From Streptomyces cucumeris (lineage in GTDB: Bacteria; Actinomycetota; Actinomycetes; Streptomycetales; Streptomycetaceae): a DNA stretch of 64,000 bases. Every line of letters starts with the position of its first letter. Position 1 is the first letter of the stretch. The DNA lies in NCBI RefSeq assembly GCF_024295805.1, contig NZ_JANCLX010000027.1:55269-119268 (forward strand). Reading direction: 5' to 3'. Below the pieces are notes generated by a model. The model saw only the letters and a program-made list of their open reading frames with translations, was not told the origin of the DNA and made no database searches. This document shows, piece after piece, positions 59,686-64,000 of this stretch. A program made the translations under genes and the position numbers.

Positions 59686-60326
59686 CCGGACAGCAGATCG
59701 CAGACGCCGGATTGGACGGGTGGGCCTACCTGCTCGGTGGGCTGCAGACCCGCATCCACACCAGGGACTTCGCAACTGGGCTCTCGGTGGTCAATGCCAT
59801 CGGCACAGTGGCGGAGGAGATGAACCACCACCCCGAACTCGACTTGCGCGCCACCCATGTCAACGCACGGCTGACAAGCCACGGCGAGTACGGAGTCACC
59901 GACCGCGACATCCGGCTGGCCCGTATCATCTCCGCCATCGCAGCCGACGCAGGCGTGGAGCTGGAGTCCGCGAACCTCTCCCGGCTTGAGCTGGCTCTCG
60001 ACACCCCGACCGCCACGTCGGTCCTTCCGTTCTGGGCCGCGGTGCTGGCGATGGAGCATCAGTCCGTGCCCGACTCCGGGGACGACCTTCGCGACCCGTC
60101 CGACGCTCTGCCGAACGTCTGGTTCCAGGCATCCGGAAGTGAGGAACCCCGTCAGCGCTGGCACCCGGACGTGTGGGTGGATCCCGCGCAGGTCCAGTCC
60201 CGCATCGACGACGCACTCGCCGCCGGCGGTGTCCTGGTCAGCGATGCGGGGGCGCCGAGCTACTGGGTGCTCGCCGACCCCGAAGGCAACCGGGTCTGCT
60301 TGTGCACCTGGCAGGATCGCGACTGA
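59673..60326 (+). CDS. fusion of pterin-4a-carbinolamine dehydratase-like and VOC domains
   Basis: 217 residues from ATG 59673, overlapping the DUF6191 gene by 13 nt. The N-terminal 100 residues are PCD/DCoH: GWAYLLGGLQTRIHTRDFATGLSVVNAIGTVAEEMNHHPELDLRATHVNARLTSH with H52, H53-P and H70. Residues 110-217 are a glyoxalase-like VOC domain (LPNVWFQASGSEEPRQRWHPDVWVDPAQVQSRIDDALAAGGVL, ending DPEGNRVCLCTWQ). The fusion occurs in actinobacteria; the combined reaction is not known. Confidence 0.9.
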   Translation: MAKLTGQQIADAGLDGWAYLLGGLQTRIHTRDFATGLSVVNAIGTVAEEMNHHPELDLRATHVNARLTSHGEYGVTDRDIRLARIISAIAADAGVELESANLSRLELALDTPTATSVLPFWAAVLAMEHQSVPDSGDDLRDPSDALPNVWFQASGSEEPRQRWHPDVWVDPAQVQSRIDDALAAGGVLVSDAGAPSYWVLADPEGNRVCLCTWQDRD

Positions 60327-60416
60327 GGTCAGCCGACGCCAGGGAAGGGCGGCCTCACGGCAGACAAGACCCGTGCCGCAACACGGAAGGTCACGATCCT
60401 GATGAACCAACCGGGA

Positions 60417-60833
60417 CTACGTCCTGGCGATCTCTGCTCGGAGCTGATGGGTGAAACGGCGAAGGAGATCCAACGTCTCCTTGTACTCGGCCCTGCGATC
60501 CTCCCGGCCCTCGCTGGGCCGGGATTGCCACACCCGACGTGCGAGAGCATCGGCGAGATCGACGGTGTCGTCGGCGCACAGGAGGTAGAGGGCTGACCGG
60601 GCTTCCTGCATGCGGTCCGCCAACTCGTTGGCCCCAGCGCCGTCGTCGCTCAGCCGTGTTTCCCGAAGGTAGTCGATAAGCTGGGACACGGCGGTGTTGA
60701 ATCCGACCCCGGCTTTCAGCTTCTGTTCGCGCAGCCACATACGGTCCTGTCGGCGTGCGGTGAACCAAGAACCGAACACGGCCCCTACGAGCCCGAAACC
60801 AGCCCCGATGGCCACGGACAGGATGTTCTCCAT
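60417..60833 (-). CDS. single-span membrane protein with helical cytoplasmic domain
   Basis: 138 residues from ATG 60833 (GAGGGGG upstream). One helix (ILSVAIGAGFGLVGAVFGSWF) leads directly into TARRQDRMWLREQKLKAGVGFNTAVSQLIDYLRETRLSD, a long charged helical domain. Not recognised. The 280-nt spacer to the WGR gene upstream holds no gene I can identify. Confidence 0.65.
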   Translation of the reverse strand: MENILSVAIGAGFGLVGAVFGSWFTARRQDRMWLREQKLKAGVGFNTAVSQLIDYLRETRLSDDGAGANELADRMQEARSALYLLCADDTVDLADALARRVWQSRPSEGREDRRAEYKETLDLLRRFTHQLRAEIART

Positions 60834-61113
60834 GGTCAGCCCCCTCACACAGCTGGCAGCAGGCTACAGGCCATCGAATCGTGGGCGAGCGTGTGGCGGG
60901 ACTGCCGCACAGCGAGCTCCCGGTTGATCTGACGGCAGCAGGTGTCGTCCACTGGGTCGACCACCCCACAGCAGGTCGTCGGCCCTGCACCTGATGCGTG
61001 ATCAGGGTTCCGCCCCCGCAGCGTGTCCGGCCCACGAAGTGTGGACCGGACCGAACTGCTCGGGGCGGCTCCCGGAGGCGCTACGTGTCTGCGACGTCAT
61101 CGCACACCCGGCA

Positions 61114-62547
61114 CTACTGGAGCCGTCGGATGTCTCCGCGGACCCGGTAGAAGCCGCTGGACGCGGCGTGCAGGGAGTCGACGACGTACCGTGCGCCCGG
61201 TTCGCGTATCGCCCGCGGGAACTGGACGTTCCACGAGCGCTCATAGCCGTCCGAGACCACGTGCACTCGGGTGCGGCCGCCCTCCTGCACGCATTCGACG
61301 ATCACCGCTCCGGCCGGGGCCGCTGTCACGGTCGTCACGGACGCGAGCGCGGTGGCCGGTGCGTAGGTGGGCAGCGCGGCGCTGAGCTTGATGTCCCGGG
61401 CGACGGGCACGGAGCCCTGCTGGGCTGCTGTCACCGCGGCCTCGCTCGCATCCACGCACACCAGGGAGCCGTCCGTGGTGACCAGGTAGAGCCGCTCGTC
61501 GCGGTACTGCATGGACAGCGCGGATCCGCTGCCGGTGCCGAGCTTCCACAGCCGGGTGCCGTCACGGTCGAAGCAGTACACGGAGGAAGCCGAGTCACCG
61601 GCGAACACGTACCGGCCGCCGGGGGAGGTGGCGCAGGAGTAGACGGAGCTGTCGCAGCGGTACGTGGCCTCCGTGGCACCAGTTTGCTTGGAGATCCGGT
61701 GGACGACCTGGTGGGAGGTTCCGGCGTAGACGGCGTCGTCCTCCTGCCAGCCGAACAGAACACCGCCCTGGGTCGGCGTGTGCCACAACTCGGTGGTGCC
61801 GTCCGTGGAGTGAGCTGTTACGCCGCGCGAGTGTCCGTGGTACACGGCGCGGTCGTCGGCGCGCACCATCCAGGCGTGTTCACCACGCCCGCCCCGGGCC
61901 CACTGGTGTTCGTCCTCGTGATCGATGACGGTGAGCCGTCCGGCGTAGTCCGAGACATTGAGCACGCCCTCGTGGATGTCGAGCCAGAAGATGTCGACGT
62001 CGGCCGCGATGTCGTAGGCCGCGAAGGGCAGCTTGGACGACAGGTCGTAGACCCGGCCGTCGTCACAGCCGGCGTAGATCCAGAAGTCGTCGGCGACCAG
62101 GCACTTGACCCCGTCCGGGAGTTGGTAGCGCGCCAGGACCTCGCCGCCGTGCGCCAGTGTGTAGACATCGCCGGCCTGGTTGCCGACCCAGCAGCGATCG
62201 TCGTCGATGTGGATGCCGAAGGCCGCTGAACCGGTGCGGAACCGCCACAGCACCGGGGCGGTCGCGCGGGCCGTGGACGGGGCGGAGGTCACCTGTCGGC
62301 GGGTGACCGCGCGGGGCGCGCGCTGGCCCTGTACGGCGGGGGCGTATCCCTTGCGTACCTTCTCGCCGATCTTCTTGGTGGCGGCGGCTTGCGCCTTCTC
62401 GGCCGTGGGGAAGGTCGACGTCTGCGTCTGTCCGTCGGAGCCGATCCGTCCGTAGCGCACGCTCACGACCTGTCCCACGACCGTCACCTCGTAGAACTTG
62501 TGCGCTCCGCCGCCGTCCTGGGACAGCTCCAGATACGTCTTTGACAT
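61114..62547 (-). CDS. WGR domain fused to a PQQ/WD-type beta-propeller
   Basis: 477 residues from ATG 62547 (GGAGAGGG upstream). Residues 1-75 form a WGR domain: LELSQDGGGAHKFYEVTVVGQVVSVRYGRIGSDGQTQTSTFPTAEKAQAAATKKIGEKVRKGY, with Tyr for the name-giving Trp. A linker precedes a propeller of about seven blades (GSAAFGIHIDDDRCWVGNQAGDVYTL, YVFAGDSASSVYCFDRDGTRLWKLG and similar). WGR domains bind nucleic acid or sense it in PARPs; no catalytic domain is present here. Confidence 0.88.
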   Translation of the reverse strand: MSKTYLELSQDGGGAHKFYEVTVVGQVVSVRYGRIGSDGQTQTSTFPTAEKAQAAATKKIGEKVRKGYAPAVQGQRAPRAVTRRQVTSAPSTARATAPVLWRFRTGSAAFGIHIDDDRCWVGNQAGDVYTLAHGGEVLARYQLPDGVKCLVADDFWIYAGCDDGRVYDLSSKLPFAAYDIAADVDIFWLDIHEGVLNVSDYAGRLTVIDHEDEHQWARGGRGEHAWMVRADDRAVYHGHSRGVTAHSTDGTTELWHTPTQGGVLFGWQEDDAVYAGTSHQVVHRISKQTGATEATYRCDSSVYSCATSPGGRYVFAGDSASSVYCFDRDGTRLWKLGTGSGSALSMQYRDERLYLVTTDGSLVCVDASEAAVTAAQQGSVPVARDIKLSAALPTYAPATALASVTTVTAAPAGAVIVECVQEGGRTRVHVVSDGYERSWNVQFPRAIREPGARYVVDSLHAASSGFYRVRGDIRRLQ

Positions 62548-62647
62548 GACAGACCCTCTCCAACGGCCGGACCGCGGTGTGTTCCGCGGGTTCCACTGAC
62601 TCGAACCGTAGGAGTGACCACTGACAACCGGCCCCGCCTTGTCGTCG

Positions 62648-63094
62648 CTACCGGCTGCCCGCTGCCCCCTCGTCGTGGTCGAGGGCGGACAGCAACTGCC
62701 GCAGACACACCCGGGTGGCGCGGATGTCCCCGTCGGGGATGGCGGAGAAGAGGGTGCGGTGCACCCGCGCGGCCCGGTCGGTGACACGGCCGAGTGCCTC
62801 CTGTCCCCGGGACGTCGGAGCCAGCAGGGGTGACCCACGGTGATCCGGGTTCGGCTCGTAGGCGGCGAGTCGGAATGCCACGAGATCGTTGGCGACTCGC
62901 TGGACGCTCTGACGGCTCGTACCGAGTCTGCGCGCGGCCTGGGACGCGGTGAGGGGGTCCCTGGACACGGTGCTCAACAGCTGCCAGCGGGTCTGTGTGA
63001 GCCCTTCCGCCCTCGCGGTGTGATCGCCCAGGCGGCGCAGGGATCCGGCTGCCTCGAAGACGTCGGCAATCAGCAGGGCTGTCTCATCGGTCAT
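62648..63094 (-). CDS. MarR-family transcriptional regulator
   Basis: 148 residues from ATG 63094 (in-frame GTG 63103 possible). Winged helix: QTRWQLLSTVSRDPLTASQAARRLGTSRQSVQRVANDLVAFRLAAYEPNPDHRGSPLLAPTSRG. It is divergent from the hemerythrin gene across two palindromes and probably controls it. Confidence 0.92.
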   Translation of the reverse strand: MTDETALLIADVFEAAGSLRRLGDHTARAEGLTQTRWQLLSTVSRDPLTASQAARRLGTSRQSVQRVANDLVAFRLAAYEPNPDHRGSPLLAPTSRGQEALGRVTDRAARVHRTLFSAIPDGDIRATRVCLRQLLSALDHDEGAAGSR

Positions 63095-63114
63095 GTCCGC
63101 CACCTTCTCTCATT

Positions 63115-63146
63115 TGACAATAGATTGTCAGTCTAGCAACATGTTG
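63115..63146. promoter_or_regulatory. MarR operators between marR and the hemerythrin gene
   Basis: TGACAAT-AG-ATTGTCA (63115-63130) is a perfect 7-2-7 palindrome and CAACATGTTG (63137-63146) a perfect 10-bp palindrome, in an AT-rich stretch that must also hold both promoters. The sites are about two turns apart. Confidence 0.75.
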
Positions 63147-63184
63147 TCTATCAATCCATTCATGCGACTCCTTGAGGAGCAGGT

Positions 63185-63862
63185 ATGTCCAAGATCGACC
63201 TTTACCGTCACGTTCACATGGGGCAGCGGGCGCGTCTGTTCACCCTCGCCATCGAGCTCGGCGCCGCGGACATCTCCCGTGGTGATGCCGCTGCCGACCA
63301 CGCGGAGCGCTGCCTGGCCTTGACGCAGGAACTGCGCGAACACGCTGACCACGAGGACACCTTCATCCATGCGCTCCTGCGTGAGCGTGCGCCCGAGGCG
63401 GCCGACGCGCTGGAGGCGGAGCATGTGCGCCTCGACGCGGTCTTCGTCGCGCTGGACGAGCGGGCGCGCGCACTGCCCACGCATCCTGGCGCGGCCCTCG
63501 CCGAGGCCCAGCACGCGCTGTACCTCGCCCTGAACGAAGTGATCAGTGCGTACCTCGCGCATCTGCACGTGGAGGAGACGGTCGCGATGCCGGCGTTGTG
63601 GGAGTCCGCGAGCGATGAGGAGCTGGGGACCGTGTATGCCGCCTTCCGGGCCTCGCGTTCGCCGGAAGAAGCACTCACCGACCTCCACAGGATGCTGCCC
63701 GCCGTGACACCCGCGACGCGCGCGACGATCGTGCGCGATGTCATCGAGACCGCGGACGGAGAGCCGGGCAGTACATTCGTCGCGGTCACCACCACTCTCA
63801 GCTCTGAACAGCTCGGCCGGCTCCATGAGGACCTCGCTCTCCCCGAGGCCTGGGCGCTCTAG
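63185..63862 (+). CDS. hemerythrin-domain protein
   Basis: 225 residues from ATG 63185 (GAGGAGCAGG upstream). The four-helix HHE pattern is visible: LYRHVHMGQR (H8 or H11), ELREHADHEDTFIHALL, EAEHVRLDAVF, YLAHLHVEETVAMPAL. Di-iron oxygen or NO binding is expected. The stop TAG lies within CTAG at the edge of the IS5 element. MarR-hemerythrin pairs are seen in oxidative-stress contexts. Confidence 0.9.
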   Translation: MSKIDLYRHVHMGQRARLFTLAIELGAADISRGDAAADHAERCLALTQELREHADHEDTFIHALLRERAPEAADALEAEHVRLDAVFVALDERARALPTHPGAALAEAQHALYLALNEVISAYLAHLHVEETVAMPALWESASDEELGTVYAAFRASRSPEEALTDLHRMLPAVTPATRATIVRDVIETADGEPGSTFVAVTTTLSSEQLGRLHEDLALPEAWAL

Positions 63863-64000
63863 GCCGTTTCTTCCGGATCATCGGGTCGTTGGACCGGGTG
63901 TGTCGTTGACTGACGTGCAATGGGCACGGATTGAGCCGTTGTTGCCGGATCGGACGCCGAAGCGGGGCGGGCGATGGCGTGATCACCGGCAGGTGATCGA
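63863..64000 (+). mobile_element. left end of an IS5-family insertion sequence (cut by window edge)
   Basis: The sequence after the hemerythrin stop begins a transposon end that leads into a transposase frame. It directly follows CTAG (63859-63862), which matches the YTAR target typical of IS5-type elements. The inverted repeat partner is beyond the window. Confidence 0.6.
63900..64000 (+). CDS. IS5-family transposase, N-terminal fragment
   Basis: GTG 63900 begins VSLTDVQWARIEPLLPDRTP, then KRGGRWRDHRQVI, the conserved N-terminal DUF4096-type region of Streptomyces IS5 transposases. The frame is open to the window edge. GGACCGGGTGTG upstream has no good ribosome binding site, common for IS genes. 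Confidence 0.88.
   Translation, partial: MSLTDVQWARIEPLLPDRTPKRGGRWRDHRQVI

Noticed and set aside
1..64000. tRNA, rRNA, CRISPR arrays, prophage or contractile-injection genes
   Set aside because: No cloverleaf with conserved arms, no spaced direct-repeat array of CRISPR type, and no phage structural or sheath genes were seen on either strand.

Overview
The window is a 64 kb stretch of very GC-rich DNA with strong GC3 bias, GTG and leaderless starts, and gene families typical of Streptomyces (LAL regulator, RsbW-like ATPases, DUF5937/ArsR, MmyB-type XRE, DUF6191, DUF4157). It most likely comes from an accessory part of a Streptomyces chromosome. I see no rRNA, tRNA, CRISPR array or prophage. 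An IS5-type element begins at the right edge. Transcription regulators are unusually dense, and most sit divergently next to one target gene with a readable palindrome between them. All product names come from reading motifs; no database search was run.

0-10 kb: a MarR regulator (cut by the window edge) downstream of an ABC-F ribosome-protection-type ATPase with a possible leader-peptide attenuator; a methyltransferase; small zinc-ribbon and secreted proteins; a membrane-anchored protein with a nicotinamidase/isochorismatase fold that has lost its catalytic residues; an AraC regulator; and a TetR/imine-reductase-like divergent pair. 10-18 kb: a secreted tendamistat-like protein; a DesK/NarL-type two-component pair whose regulator carries a 3' frameshift; a GNAT; an ArsR (DUF5937)/MFS divergent pair around a near-perfect palindrome; a Tat-type beta-lactamase-fold serine hydrolase; and an RsbW-like ATPase.

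18.6-24.3 kb is the most distinctive cassette. A P-loop ATPase fused to a GNAT-like segment and a C-terminal HTH precedes a DHA2 exporter, an SRPBCC protein and a carotenoid/stilbene-cleavage-type dioxygenase. A helically phased array of GGACAG repeats lies in front of the exporter and a strong terminator closes the unit. 24.5-31.7 kb: a lipoprotein carbonic anhydrase with an APC permease, a lipoprotein, a 714-residue three-module HEAT-like protein, and a divergent NmrA/AraC pair. 31.7-36.6 kb is a decaying zone with three gene relics (SnoaL-like, MhpA-like monooxygenase, MFS) among intact cupin, methyltransferase, GNAT and MarR-MFS genes.

36.6-46.2 kb: YCII protein, a Vat/CatB-type xenobiotic acetyltransferase, a DHA1 exporter with a divergent XRE regulator, SRAP/YedK, a MarR/quinone-oxidoreductase pair, an RsbW-like/STAS pair and a class IV aminotransferase. 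46.3-54.7 kb: a giant LAL regulator translationally coupled to a 57-residue basic protein, VOC and HD proteins, and a secreted GH92 alpha-mannosidase broken by one frameshift behind a LacI-type operator. 54-64 kb: WYL/NIPSNAP pair, a DUF4157 protein with a degenerate metalloprotease motif, a tautomerase-like gene with three identical-type TetR operators, two DUF6191 paralogues, a PCD-VOC fusion, a WGR-beta-propeller protein and a MarR/hemerythrin pair next to the IS5 element.
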